Shown: piece by piece, positions 34,616-44,074 of the stretch
How the letters are laid out: each line of letters begins with the position of its first letter
Position numbering within the stretch: position 1 is the first letter of the stretch
Assembly (NCBI RefSeq): GCF_017114945.1
Contig: NZ_JABXKQ010000076.1
Coordinates: 1-64,000, forward strand
Origin: Nostoc sp. JL34
GTDB taxonomy: Bacteria; Cyanobacteriota; Cyanobacteriia; Cyanobacteriales; Nostocaceae
DNA length: 64,000 nt
Direction: 5' to 3'
Program-made: the position numbers and the translations under genes
Notes under the pieces: generated by a model
Seen by the model: the letters and a program-made list of their open reading frames with translations, nothing else
What the model was told of the DNA's origin: nothing
Databases searched by the model: none

Positions 34616-36454
34616 TTATCCTCCGTTTAAATGTTCGACTAATAACCAATTACCAGAGTGATTGTGACGACCCCACAATGTAACTAATTGTTCGTGGGGA
34701 TAAGCGCGTAATTGCTCGTCGATATGCGATCGCAAAGTCACAAGCTGCCAATTTTGCCCTTGATATGCGGCTGGTGCTGTGACAGTGAATCTGTATTCCT
34801 GCTGTGACAAGCGGTAAAAAATACCTTTGAAACAGTTACTTTCCCGAATTAATGCCTTGTCAAAAGCAGAGTCAGGGTATTCATTCCCCGATGGGAAAAG
34901 GCAATCGCCACTAACTGGATAGGCTTGTGGGTTATCTAAGTAATACAGTTGCCAGTGCTGCCAATCCGAACGATTGGGTGGAAGATTAAACAAAGGAATA
35001 ATTAGCGCTTTTGAGCGATTATCTTCCAATAAAGCCGTTTGCAGTGTTCTAACAGGTAAATCCCTCGGCTGGCAGTTTAACTCAACACACATCGCCGCTG
35101 CCATCCCAGCTGCTTGACCAATGCCCATAACCACAGGTTGTAATCTGGTGGCCCCATTAGCAATGTGGGAGACAGAAATATTCTTTTCACAGACCAAGAA
35201 ACCATTTGTTGTGGCTGGAATTAGGGAACTGTAGGGAATTGTAAAGGGAGTTCCAGTCCAACGTCCCCCCCAGCGGATAGATTTAGGTTGCAGTGGGAAT
35301 TGAACACCAGGATAATGATGGTCATTGGCGTAGTTACCAACAGCGATCGCTTCTCCTGTCGGAGACGCTTTGCGTAGCTTGCTTCCACGAAGTGGTACGC
35401 AAAAACTCGCATCATTAAATATAGATGCAACTCTACCTCTTGCGATCGGCAAAATATCCTGTTCACGGACAGTAGTTAGCCCCACTAGGCGACGGCTTTC
35501 CCGATAATAAGGATGCAGTGCAAAAGCTGTAGAGGTGTGAGGAAATATTTTTTCTGCTAAACCATAGCGGCGACCAAGCTGATTTTGGATAAAATGGGCA
35601 AAATTTTGGCTGTGCCAGCGAGATTCTTGGATGAATTCACCTCTGGATACATCTGACTCTATCAGCCGCCCTACTCCTTGGCCGTAGTCATTGCCACAGA
35701 TTGGCCAATTAATCATGAATCGACCACCAGGTAAGCGTCCATAATTCAAAAATGTCTCTGCTCCATAGCCATCCCAAGCACCTGTAAACTGGGATGGATG
35801 ATAGTTAGGGGCAGCCGGAATTTCTAGTGCAATCGCTTCACCAAAGTCTTGCATAATTACTACATAAGTAGGCGCTTGCACAGGATATTTGTGAGTTAAA
35901 GAGTTAAAAGTCACTGGGGCGCTGGGTTCTCCCCACTCAGATTGCAATTCCCAACCCCAACGGTAAGGTATTTCAGCTAAAGCTAATAAATCTCCTAATT
36001 CTGTACCGTCAAGAATAATCTTGGCTGTGATAGCAAAATCAGCAAAGCGGACACCAGTTATAGAATCATCTTGTCGGAATACTTCTATTGGTACTTGTCC
36101 AGAAATCCAGTGCAAATTGGGCAATTCCTGCACCCAATCAGCAAAAATCTCTGCCCCAATTCGGGGATCGTAACTAAAAAAGCTTACCCAACTGTTATCT
36201 AATCCTCCAGGTTGTCGGTGTCGCAATTCCTGCAAAAACGCACCCCATAAGCCCGTTTGAAAGGCTTCTAATTCGTTGCCATCGGGTACAGACACTCCAG
36301 CCGAAGTTAGCATTCCTCCCAACCAAGGAAATTCACTTACCAAAATGGTTTTGGCTCCCCGTCGCGCCGCTTGGATAGCCGCCGCAGTCCCTCCGGTTCC
36401 ACCACCGACGACTAAGACATCAGCTGTATATGTCTGATTGAGCATTTTCTTCAC
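34616..36454 (-). CDS. FAD-dependent oxidoreductase
   Basis: The 612-aa product has the Rossmann FAD motif ADVLVVGGGTGGTAAAIQAA (11-30) with ADP-binding GxGxxG, and LILDGTELGDL-like IILDGTELGDLLALA, in the flavoprotein family related to FAD_oxidored/xanthan lyase-linked enzymes. No signal peptide is visible. Substrate unknown. At the nucleotide level a dispersed repeat (35358-35400) is inserted in frame, adding about 16 residues (VPLRGSKLRKASPTGE) between FNDASF and AIAVGNYAND. The reading frame stays open, so the insertion may be tolerated. The gene ends at a hairpin that overlaps the patX promoter. Confidence 0.85.
   Translation of the reverse strand: MKKMLNQTYTADVLVVGGGTGGTAAAIQAARRGAKTILVSEFPWLGGMLTSAGVSVPDGNELEAFQTGLWGAFLQELRHRQPGGLDNSWVSFFSYDPRIGAEIFADWVQELPNLHWISGQVPIEVFRQDDSITGVRFADFAITAKIILDGTELGDLLALAEIPYRWGWELQSEWGEPSAPVTFNSLTHKYPVQAPTYVVIMQDFGEAIALEIPAAPNYHPSQFTGAWDGYGAETFLNYGRLPGGRFMINWPICGNDYGQGVGRLIESDVSRGEFIQESRWHSQNFAHFIQNQLGRRYGLAEKIFPHTSTAFALHPYYRESRRLVGLTTVREQDILPIARGRVASIFNDASFCVPLRGSKLRKASPTGEAIAVGNYANDHHYPGVQFPLQPKSIRWGGRWTGTPFTIPYSSLIPATTNGFLVCEKNISVSHIANGATRLQPVVMGIGQAAGMAAAMCVELNCQPRDLPVRTLQTALLEDNRSKALIIPLFNLPPNRSDWQHWQLYYLDNPQAYPVSGDCLFPSGNEYPDSAFDKALIRESNCFKGIFYRLSQQEYRFTVTAPAAYQGQNWQLVTLRSHIDEQLRAYPHEQLVTLWGRHNHSGNWLLVEHLNGG
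35358..35400. repeat. Dispersed Nostoc-type repeat copy 2, inside coding sequence
   Basis: The segment matches the intergenic copy at 2167-2208, sharing TGCGTAGCTTGCTTCC. It lies in frame in the FAD oxidoreductase gene. Neighbouring conserved sequence resumes immediately on both sides. Confidence 0.75.
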
Positions 36455-36599
36455 CTCGTTGGAATGTACCCAGTTAGGCTACATCAGACAAGGTATTTTT
36501 AATATCCGTTGCCAGAGAAAGACACAAAGAACTTTCTTCTTTGACATCTCACGGATACAAGCGAGCATATTGCCCTCACCACAAGATTAGATCAATTAT

Positions 36600-36823
36600 T
36601 TTTTACCTTAACAACACAACAAGCGGCTGATTTGTTGAATGTATCACGTCCCTATCTGATTAAATTATTAGGGCAGGGTAAGCTTCCTTACATGATGGTA
36701 GGAACTCATAGACGGGTGAAATTTGAGGATTTAAGAAAATATAAACAGCAAAGGGATATTAAACGTAGACAATTGCTAGATGAATTAATAGCCGAAAGCC
36801 AAGAGTTAGGATTTTATGAGTAG
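36600..36823 (+). pseudogene. Helix-turn-helix antitoxin fragment lacking a start codon
   Basis: The frame FFTLTTQQAADLLNVSRPYL, then IKLLGQGKLPYMMVGTHRRV and LDELIAESQELGFYE, matches excisionase-like (MerR/SinR-type) antitoxins that pair with PIN toxins. The frame is open from 36545 but there is no ATG; the first usable start, a TTG at 36632, would remove the first helix. The N terminus has therefore probably decayed. The PIN toxin remnant follows 28 bp downstream. Confidence 0.6.
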
Positions 36824-36850
36824 GGTATTCTCGATTATTTACTGAGTATT

Positions 36851-37279
36851 ATGTATCCTGCTGTACTAGATTGTTGTGTAATGTTCCCTATGTAATTACA
36901 AGATACTCTGTTGTGTGTTTCTGAGGCTGGATTATGATTATATGTACCGCATTGGTCGCAAGAAATACTTGATGGTGCAACTCGTAATCTAGTAAATACA
37001 AGTAGACTTACAACTACCCAAGCGATGAGACTGGAAGCGAGAATTAAAGAAGCTTTTCCCACAGCACTAATCGTAATTACTGATAGTATTGTTCAATTAA
37101 TGACAAATCACCCTGGCGATCGCCATGTTCTGGCTGCTGCTGTGGTAGCGAAGGCTAATATAATTGTCACCTCAAACCTGAAGCATTTTCAAGATCAGGA
37201 TTTAGCACCTTGGCAAATCGAAGCCAAATCTCCAGATGAGTTTTTAACCGATCGCAAAGAGGAACAATTGCCCTTCTAG
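36851..37279 (+). pseudogene. PIN-domain toxin with two in-frame stop codons
   Basis: A single frame reads MYPAVLDCCVMFPM, stop TAA (36893-36895), LQDTLLCVSEAGL, stop TGA (36935-36937), YVPHWSQEILDGATRNLV, then through LTTTQAMRLEARIKEAFPTA, MTNHPGDRHVLAAAVVAKAN and IIVTSNLKHF to its end. This matches the VapC/PIN_3 family, whose first catalytic Asp is present. Both stops replace codons one mutation away from sense (TAT/TTA), so decay is recent. No frameshift is needed. The 3' part from 37025 has an internal ATG but lacks the catalytic start. Confidence 0.8.
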
Positions 37280-37280
37280 T

Positions 37281-37584
37281 TGACAACCAATCCCCGGAAT
37301 TTCGGGCGAGTTTACAAAAGTCACCTCAAGAACAGCAATATTCAACGCCGCGTTTATATCAGCATCATTTCAAATCCGCAATGCCCACAATTAAAAACTT
37401 TTCCGTTGCCATAGGACTTCCCTTTAATTGGGTGGACACGGTGACACCGAGAACAAGTTTGACTTGTATAGGCTAGCTGGAACAAATACCACTGGAACAT
37501 CTGCAATATTTGCTTTGTACCCAACGAACAATTCGTAACCAGGGAGGACAAAAATCCTTTAATACTGATACAACATAGTTCCAC
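37281..37584 (-). pseudogene. TnpB transposase remnant (IS605/IS607 type)
   Basis: On the minus strand the C-terminal zinc-ribbon reads LAYTSQTCSRCHRVHPIKGK, YGNGKVFNCGHCGFE, and then, after a one-base frameshift, NDADINAALNIAVLEVTF. This is the signature of TnpB (CxxC...CxxC followed by DxNAAxNI). The N-terminal RuvC part is gone. The last stretch PEIPGIGCQL is seen downstream. It is a decayed insertion-sequence accessory gene. Confidence 0.75.
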
Positions 37585-37680
37585 TGAAATAAAACGCTAT
37601 GTAAAAGTCAAAGGGGCAGCATCCTCCTATGACAGTAACTCCCCCAAACCCGTACTGCTAAAGCGGAACCCGAAGGGTAG

Positions 37681-37716
37681 GGGGTTTCCCAACTGGAGGA
37701 AGTTGCGGGAAACCCC
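37681..37716. repeat. 10-bp hairpin and GC-rich repeat segment
   Basis: GGGGTTTCCC (37681-37690) pairs with GGGAAACCCC (37707-37716), loop 16 nt. Flanking GCGGAACCCGAAGGGTAGGG and TGGGTATCC belong to a repeat type seen elsewhere in Nostoc, related to the GGGGGTTTCCCCCAT hairpin at 53388. The remaining gap to 37970 holds no gene. Confidence 0.5.
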
Positions 37717-37970
37717 TGGGTATCCATCAGTGGCTCCTGGACACTTAACTTATTTGCTCTCAATTATGCCCTTAGAGAGATGATTTATATTTATTTATTG
37801 AATTTTTGATAAATTCTCCTCAAATACCAAAGAGTTAGCCGTAATATTACCATCAGTACTAAATAAAAATTGCAGATAGTCGGGTGCTACCTGTATAAAT
37901 TTCCATTACTTCTGTAATGGAAACGGTTTTGTTGTATATCAAAAATTTTTAATAAATTCAAAACTTTTGT

Positions 37971-39476
37971 ATGGAAAGTTTTCTGCACCGCAGTAACGCC
38001 ATGCCATCGTCAAGTGCGCCCAAACTAGAAATTACCTGTTCGCCGCACTTAGTAACCTGGCTGCAAACCCAGCTTCTTAGCCTTGCCTTCACTACTTATC
38101 AAACTAATCGCTTGTTTTTTATTGGCTGCAATGACCAAGGTAGGATAACTGCTCACGAGCGATTGTTTGATAAACCAATGGGCATGTATGCATCAAACAA
38201 CAGTATATATGTTAGCACGTGTTATCAAATTTGGCGATTTGAAAATTTACTCAAACCACAGGAAATATATCAGCAAAGCGATTGCTTTTACATACCTCGC
38301 ACGGCATACACTACTGGTGATTTGAATGTCCACGATGTAACGCTGGATGATTCAGAAAATCTGATATTTGTTAATACAAATTTTAGTTGCCTTGCTACTA
38401 TCAGCAACGACTACAGTTTTGTACCCCTGTGGCAACCACCGTTTATTTCCAAGTTGGCAGCAGAAGACCGTTGTCACCTCAACGGGTTAGGGATGCGCGA
38501 CGGCAAACCCGCGTATGTTACTGCCTGTAGCACCACCGACACCGCCGCCGGCTGGCGTAACCACCGAGTTGGTGGAGGTGTGGTGATTGATGTGCAAACC
38601 AACAACATAATTGCCACGGGGTTATCTATGCCCCACTCGCCCCGCTGGTATCAAGGAAAGCTGTGGCTATTGAATTCGGGAACGGGGGACTTGGGATATT
38701 TGGATGATGGGAAATTTGTACCGATCGCCTTTTGTCCTGGCTTTTTGCGCGGGCTGGCCTTCTGGAACAACGTCGCCTTGGTGGGCTTGTCAAAGCTGCG
38801 ATCGCGCAGTTTTAGCGGACTTGCCTTAGAAGAGCGGCTGGCGGCTCAGGGTCAGGAGGCACAGTGCGGTCTAATGCTGATTGACCTGAACACGGGTGAA
38901 ACCTTGCACTGGTTACATATAGACGGCGTTGTGGAGGAACTGTTTGATGTGGTTGTGCTGCCAGGTGTGGTTCAGCCCCGCGCCATTGGCTTGCAGAACG
39001 AAGACATCAAGCGTCTAGTCACCTTTCCAGGGTCTAACGGCATTGTTATCACCAAGCCAACCGCCAAACGTCCCAGTCAGGGTGAGGCTGCACCACGAGC
39101 AGGTCTGCCGCGATCGCCCTCAGTTGCCGCCCAGAGCCAGGAACTCGATCTGGCAAACATCAAATACCAGCGGATCTACCACCTCAACGCCGACAACCTA
39201 GCTCCCTACGAGGCGTTCACGTTTCCTAGCCTGCAAAGGCGCTGGCAAACTCAGCCGCAGCGGGGCGAACTGCTGGGAATTTCAGCGGCAGTGGCGGGTG
39301 AGATGGTCGGCTTGGCGATCGCCGAACTATTACCCGACCAGACAGCAGAGATGTTGTCGCTGTATGTCTTGCCGAATTGTCGCCGGCAGGGCATCGGCAC
39401 GCGATTAGTCAAGCACCTAGAGCGGAGCCTTGCCGAGCGGGATTATCTGTTACGGCAACTCACCGCACAAGGATAG
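37971..39476 (+). CDS. TIGR03032-type protein fused to a GNAT-like domain
   Basis: The 501-aa product has an N-terminal domain (about 20-360) of the TIGR03032 type, a beta-propeller-like family: CNDQGRITAHERLFDKPMGM, LNVHDVTLDDSENLIFVNTN, PRWYQGKLWLLNSGTGDLGY and LALVGLSKLRSRSFSG-like VALVGLSKLRSRSFSGL. A Ser/Pro linker (about 361-390) leads to a C-terminal GNAT-like segment with AEMLSLYVLPNCRRQGIGTR (about 463-482), the acetyl-CoA motif A. The GNAT domain stops soon after and lacks the final strand, so it may be truncated. The DNA is GC-richer than the flanks. Function unknown. Confidence 0.65.
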   Translation: MESFLHRSNAMPSSSAPKLEITCSPHLVTWLQTQLLSLAFTTYQTNRLFFIGCNDQGRITAHERLFDKPMGMYASNNSIYVSTCYQIWRFENLLKPQEIYQQSDCFYIPRTAYTTGDLNVHDVTLDDSENLIFVNTNFSCLATISNDYSFVPLWQPPFISKLAAEDRCHLNGLGMRDGKPAYVTACSTTDTAAGWRNHRVGGGVVIDVQTNNIIATGLSMPHSPRWYQGKLWLLNSGTGDLGYLDDGKFVPIAFCPGFLRGLAFWNNVALVGLSKLRSRSFSGLALEERLAAQGQEAQCGLMLIDLNTGETLHWLHIDGVVEELFDVVVLPGVVQPRAIGLQNEDIKRLVTFPGSNGIVITKPTAKRPSQGEAAPRAGLPRSPSVAAQSQELDLANIKYQRIYHLNADNLAPYEAFTFPSLQRRWQTQPQRGELLGISAAVAGEMVGLAIAELLPDQTAEMLSLYVLPNCRRQGIGTRLVKHLERSLAERDYLLRQLTAQG

Positions 39477-39630
39477 GTTAGCCGCGGCAGCAACAGGCGA
39501 CTGATGTCGGGTTACAGGGGGGTAGAAACAGGGTGCAGTTTCATCAGGGGCGATCGTCGCGCGGCGCAAACCTCCCTCGGTTACACAGCTTAATAAAACC
39601 ATTTTTTCTATTGAATCAAGAGAACAAAAT

Positions 39631-42597
39631 ATGGCAACACCTAATTTCGATGCCCCAATCGCCAATCCCTTCGGATTGAGAAATATTCGGACTATCACCA
39701 GTCCCCTCAATGCGTATGCCAACGATCCGGTCTTTGTCGATATTGACAACGATGGCGACCTTGATGCGTTCATCGGCAGCGATATTAACAATGATAGCGG
39801 CAGCCGCACATTCTTTTTCGAGAACACGGGCACAGCCTCTGCACCCAGCTTTGCCGCTCCCGTCATCAACCCCTTTGGGCTGGGCTTTTCCAGGGGGTAC
39901 AACTCACCCGATTTTGCCGATATTGATGGCGATGGCGACTTCGATGCCTTCATCGGAGACAGTGACGGCAACACGCTGTTTTTCCGCAACACGGGCACAG
40001 CCGCCGCTCCTACCTTTGTGGCAGCAACCAGCCCCTTTGGTGATGTGGGGGCTTACAGCAAGCCCACCTTTGCCGATATTGATGGCGATGGCGACCTCGA
40101 TGCTTTCATCGGAGAAGAGTATGGCAACACGCGGTACTTCCAGAACACGGGCACCAGGACAGCGCCCAGCTTTGCCGCTCCCGTCACCAACCCCTTTGGG
40201 CTGAGCGATGTCAATCCCGCTTCCTTCACCTTTGATAACGCCAGTCCGACCTTTGCTGATGTGGATGGCGATGGCGACCTCGATGCCTTTGTGGGGGCTT
40301 TTAACGGCAACACGTTTTTCTTCCAGAACACGGGCACCAGGACAGCGCCCAGCTTTGCCGCTGCCGTCATTAACCCCTTCGGGCTGAGCGATGTCGGGAA
40401 CAATAGCAATCCCACCTTTGCCGATATTGATAACGATGGCGACCTCGATGCCTTTGTGGGAGAACTTTTGGGCGATACCAGATTCTTTGAGAACACGGCG
40501 AACGACCCCAGCCTTAGCATCGCCGCTGGTAACAATGCGGCTGAACCCAGCACACCGGGCAGCTTCACCCTCAGCCTCAGCAAAGCTGCTCCTGCTGGCG
40601 GTCTCACCGTTGCCTACACCCTGAGCGGCACTGCCACCAACGGCACCGACTACACCACGCTCCCCGGCACCGTCACTTTTGCGGCTGGAGCCACTACTGC
40701 TACCGTTACTGTCGCGCCGATCGCCGATACGTTGGTAGAGGGTAATGAAACGGTGATCCTCACTCTGGCAGATCGCTCCGGTTATACCTTGGGTGCTACC
40801 ACCACTGCCACCATTACTCTGGCCGATCCTAACAATCAACCTCCAGTTGCTGTCAACGACACTGCCACAACCGATGAGGACACCCCGGTTACAATCAATG
40901 TCTTGGTAAACGACACTGACCCCAACAGCGACCCCCTCAGCCTCAGCAGCTTCACCAACCCCACCAACGGCACTGTCACCCGCAACGACAACGGCACCCC
41001 CACCAACTTGACCGATGACCAGTTAATCTATACTCCTAATGCCAACTACAACGGCAGCGATAGCTTTACCTACACCATCAGCGATGGCAACGGCGGCACG
41101 GCAACCGCTACCGTCACTCTGACGGTCAACAGCGTCAATGATGCTGCCAGCATCAGCGGTACAGCAACGGGAGCTGTCACCGAGGATCTGAATGTGGTTA
41201 TCGGCAATCTCAACGCCACAGGCAACCTCACCGTTGCTGATGTCGATACCGGGGAGAACAAGTTCAAAACCACTGTTGCCGCAGCTAGTGGCAACCTGGG
41301 CAGCCTCAGCATTACCGAAGCAGGAACCTGGAATTACAGCGTCGCTAACAGTGCGGTGCAATCTCTCGGTGCAAGCGTTACCAAAAACGAAACCTTCACG
41401 GTGCAATCTTTTGATGGCACAGCCAGCCAGAATATCGTCGTGACGATTACCGGGGTGAATGATGCCGCCAGCATCAGTGGCACGGCAACCGGGGCAGTGA
41501 CTGAAGATGCCACCACTCCCAACCTCACCACCACAGGCACCTTAACCGTTACTGATGTCGATACCGGAGAGAACAAGTTCAAAACCACCGTCACCTCAGC
41601 TAGTGGCAACCTGGGTAGTCTCAGCATCACTGAAGCAGGAGCCTGGAATTACAGCGTCGCCAACAGTGCGGTGCAATCTCTCGGTGCTGGAGCCACTAAG
41701 ACCGAAACCTTCACTGTGCAATCTGTTGACGCTACAGCCAGCCAAAATATTGTCGTCACCATTAACGGAGTCAACGATACCCCAGTTGCAGGCACTGACT
41801 CCTTAACTGCCACCCAATTCATCCCCACCACCATTGCTATCAGCACCCTACTTGCCAACGACAGCGATGTCGATACTGGGGATGTGTTGAGGATTACCGG
41901 GGTCAGCAATGCGGTAGGCGGCACGGCTGTCTTGCTCAACAATTTTACTCCTGCCAATCCTGCGGATGATTTCATCGTCTTTGTCTCTACTAGCAGCGGT
42001 ACAGGCAGTTTCAAATACACCCTCTCTGATGATAAAGGTGGCACTACCTTGGGCAGTGTCAACCTACTAATTGGCTCTAGCCGATTCGGCGGTAATGGCA
42101 AAGATACCCTCAACGGCAATGACGGCCCTGACTTGCTCGATGGCGGTAACGGCAAAGACACCCTCAATGGCGGCAAAGGTAATGATACGCTGATTGGCGG
42201 CAACGGTGACGACCTGCTGGTAGGTGGTGAAGGTGGTGATTTGCTTACCGGAGGCAATGATGCTGATACCTTCCGCTTCGCCCTCACCGACTCGCTGCTG
42301 AGTAACTTTGATCGCATTACCAACCTGCAAATTGGCACGGATGTCATTGATGGACCTCATGCTGTCAGCGCAGCCAATCTCAGGAAACTGGGGGCAGCGA
42401 TCAGCCTAGATGCTGTAGGAGTAGGTGCGCTGTTGAATAATACCAATTTTGTCGCTAATGGGGCTGCCACTTTTACCTCTGGTAGCCGCCGCTTTGTGGC
42501 TCTCAACGATAACATCGCTGGTTTTCAATCTAGTAGCGATGCTGTGATTGAAATTACCGGGTTTAGCGGCAACATCAACAATTTGGCGATCGCTTAA
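39631..42597 (+). CDS. Large secreted RTX/VCBS/Calx-beta protein
   Basis: The 988-aa product is a modular secreted calcium-binding protein. Residues 1-290 hold five FG-GAP-like repeats of the type FADIDGDGDLDAFIGE...FFFQNTGT. Residues 291-405 are a Calx-beta domain. Residues 406-498 resemble a cadherin/Big-type domain. Then come two VCBS repeats (about 502-608 and 609-714; periods 107 and 105 residues), another Ig-like domain, RTX nonapeptide repeats GGNGKDTLNGGKGNDTLIGG (about 819-877), and a RTX-associated C terminus. No cleaved signal is seen, so type I secretion is expected. The GC content is visibly higher than the surrounding DNA. Confidence 0.9.
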   Translation: MATPNFDAPIANPFGLRNIRTITSPLNAYANDPVFVDIDNDGDLDAFIGSDINNDSGSRTFFFENTGTASAPSFAAPVINPFGLGFSRGYNSPDFADIDGDGDFDAFIGDSDGNTLFFRNTGTAAAPTFVAATSPFGDVGAYSKPTFADIDGDGDLDAFIGEEYGNTRYFQNTGTRTAPSFAAPVTNPFGLSDVNPASFTFDNASPTFADVDGDGDLDAFVGAFNGNTFFFQNTGTRTAPSFAAAVINPFGLSDVGNNSNPTFADIDNDGDLDAFVGELLGDTRFFENTANDPSLSIAAGNNAAEPSTPGSFTLSLSKAAPAGGLTVAYTLSGTATNGTDYTTLPGTVTFAAGATTATVTVAPIADTLVEGNETVILTLADRSGYTLGATTTATITLADPNNQPPVAVNDTATTDEDTPVTINVLVNDTDPNSDPLSLSSFTNPTNGTVTRNDNGTPTNLTDDQLIYTPNANYNGSDSFTYTISDGNGGTATATVTLTVNSVNDAASISGTATGAVTEDLNVVIGNLNATGNLTVADVDTGENKFKTTVAAASGNLGSLSITEAGTWNYSVANSAVQSLGASVTKNETFTVQSFDGTASQNIVVTITGVNDAASISGTATGAVTEDATTPNLTTTGTLTVTDVDTGENKFKTTVTSASGNLGSLSITEAGAWNYSVANSAVQSLGAGATKTETFTVQSVDATASQNIVVTINGVNDTPVAGTDSLTATQFIPTTIAISTLLANDSDVDTGDVLRITGVSNAVGGTAVLLNNFTPANPADDFIVFVSTSSGTGSFKYTLSDDKGGTTLGSVNLLIGSSRFGGNGKDTLNGNDGPDLLDGGNGKDTLNGGKGNDTLIGGNGDDLLVGGEGGDLLTGGNDADTFRFALTDSLLSNFDRITNLQIGTDVIDGPHAVSAANLRKLGAAISLDAVGVGALLNNTNFVANGAATFTSGSRRFVALNDNIAGFQSSSDAVIEITGFSGNINNLAIA

Positions 42598-42861
42598 GTA
42601 TAGATGGAGCGATCGCACTTTGGGAAACTTCAGGGGCGATCGCTTGATCAAGCGAATGGTATCTTAAGCTTTGGTTTACGAATCAGATATAAAGCTACAG
42701 TCTCAAAGTCTCAAAAAACCACCCATAAGTTTTTTTGAGCTTCTAGAATTACTCAGTAGAGAAGCACCAAGATTTACAAACAATATTAAATCCCAAACTT
42801 CATAGCCTAACCTGAACCACTAAATGTTACATCTAGTATCGTTGAGCGGGGAAAAACCAAC

Positions 42862-43908
42862 GTGAAAGCACAGGTATTTAGAGGCGTCAATCAACTGTCT
42901 TACGAAGATATCCCAGTTCCAACCCTAGAACCAGATGAAGTGCTGGTACAGGTGCGGGTTGTGGGATTGTGTCAGTCAGATATTAAAAAAATTCGTTATC
43001 CGCTATATGAACCGCCGCGCATTTTTGGACATGAAACTGCCGGCACGATCGCAGCACTCGGCAATAATGTCAAAGGTTGGCAAGTTGGACAACGGGTAGC
43101 AGTGATGCACCACATCCCCTGTATGCGTTGCACCTACTGTCTAAATGATAATTTCTCCATGTGTGATGTTTACAAAAACATCTCTACTACCGCAGGTTTT
43201 AACGCCAGTGGCGGCGGTTTTGCCGATTATGTCAAAGTACCGGGACATATTGTGCAAAACGGCGGGTTAATTCCCATCCCTGATCATATCAGTTTTGAAG
43301 AAGCGAGTTTTGTAGAACCAACTAACTGCTGCTTGAAAGCTGTAAAAAAAGCCCAAATTGCCCCAGGACAAACTGTATTAGTTACTGGTGCTGGGCCAAT
43401 TGGGTTAATGTTCATTATGTTGGTGAAGTATTTCGGAGCAAAAGCGATCGCTACCGATTTACTACCCTCTAGAATTGATAAAGCCTTGAGTGTCGGTGCA
43501 GAGGCGGCTTTTGATGCTCGCGATCCCGATTTACTCGCCAAAATCTCTGCCTTAACTGGTGGACTAGGTGTTGATGTCACCCTGTTGGCTGTTCCTAGTG
43601 AAAAAGCCTTCTTTCAAGCACTTGATAGTACCCGCAAAGGCGGTAAAATTTTGTTTTTCGCCGAATTCCCTGATGAGGTGGAAATTCCCATCAATCCTAA
43701 TACCCTCTACCGTCGAGAAATCGACTTGATAGGTAGTTACAGTTCATCTTATCGGCTTCAGAATCTATCAGCTGATATTGTATTTAATCAGCGGATTGAC
43801 GTGCAAGCATTGATTAGCGATCGCTATCCCTTAAAAGATTTATCAGCAGCTGTGGAGCAAGCGATCGCACCCACATCGGATACTTATAAAATCTTAATTT
43901 ATCCGTAA
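42862..43908 (+). CDS. Zinc-dependent alcohol/polyol dehydrogenase
   Basis: The 348-aa product is of the medium-chain family (sorbitol/threonine dehydrogenase-like). Catalytic zinc ligands Cys37 (VVGLCQSD) and His57-Glu58 (FGHETAG) are intact, as are the four structural zinc Cys (87, 90, 93, 101). The NAD(P) Rossmann motif is VLVTGAGPIGLMFIMLV. It starts with GTG at 42862; the following MKAQVF context fits the family N terminus. The gene stands alone; substrate unknown. Confidence 0.9.
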   Translation: MKAQVFRGVNQLSYEDIPVPTLEPDEVLVQVRVVGLCQSDIKKIRYPLYEPPRIFGHETAGTIAALGNNVKGWQVGQRVAVMHHIPCMRCTYCLNDNFSMCDVYKNISTTAGFNASGGGFADYVKVPGHIVQNGGLIPIPDHISFEEASFVEPTNCCLKAVKKAQIAPGQTVLVTGAGPIGLMFIMLVKYFGAKAIATDLLPSRIDKALSVGAEAAFDARDPDLLAKISALTGGLGVDVTLLAVPSEKAFFQALDSTRKGGKILFFAEFPDEVEIPINPNTLYRREIDLIGSYSSSYRLQNLSADIVFNQRIDVQALISDRYPLKDLSAAVEQAIAPTSDTYKILIYP

Positions 43909-43961
43909 ATGGAAGATGAGGGAGATGGGAGAGTGTTAAAACTAGAATTTTAAAGCACAAA

Positions 43962-44014
43962 GGTTCAACGATGAAGCTCCGAGGTTCAACGATGAAGCTC
44001 AAAGGTTCAAAGTT
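43962..44014. repeat. 21-bp-period direct repeat
   Basis: GGTTCAACGATGAAGCTC occurs at 43962-43979 and 43983-44000, followed by a third partial GGTTCAA at 44004. It lies between the dehydrogenase and PiT genes. Confidence 0.75.
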
Positions 44015-44074
44015 CACCCTTAAAAACTCAAGTTTCATCCTCATCTCTCTCACTTTCCTCTTGTCCCCAATAAA

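Noticed and set aside
40391-40624. Plus-strand frame in the VCBS gene, and several minus-strand frames of 80-310 codons at 39450-42347
   Set aside because: They are shadow frames of the GC-rich repeat-coding gene; long minus-strand frames arise from its codon pattern.
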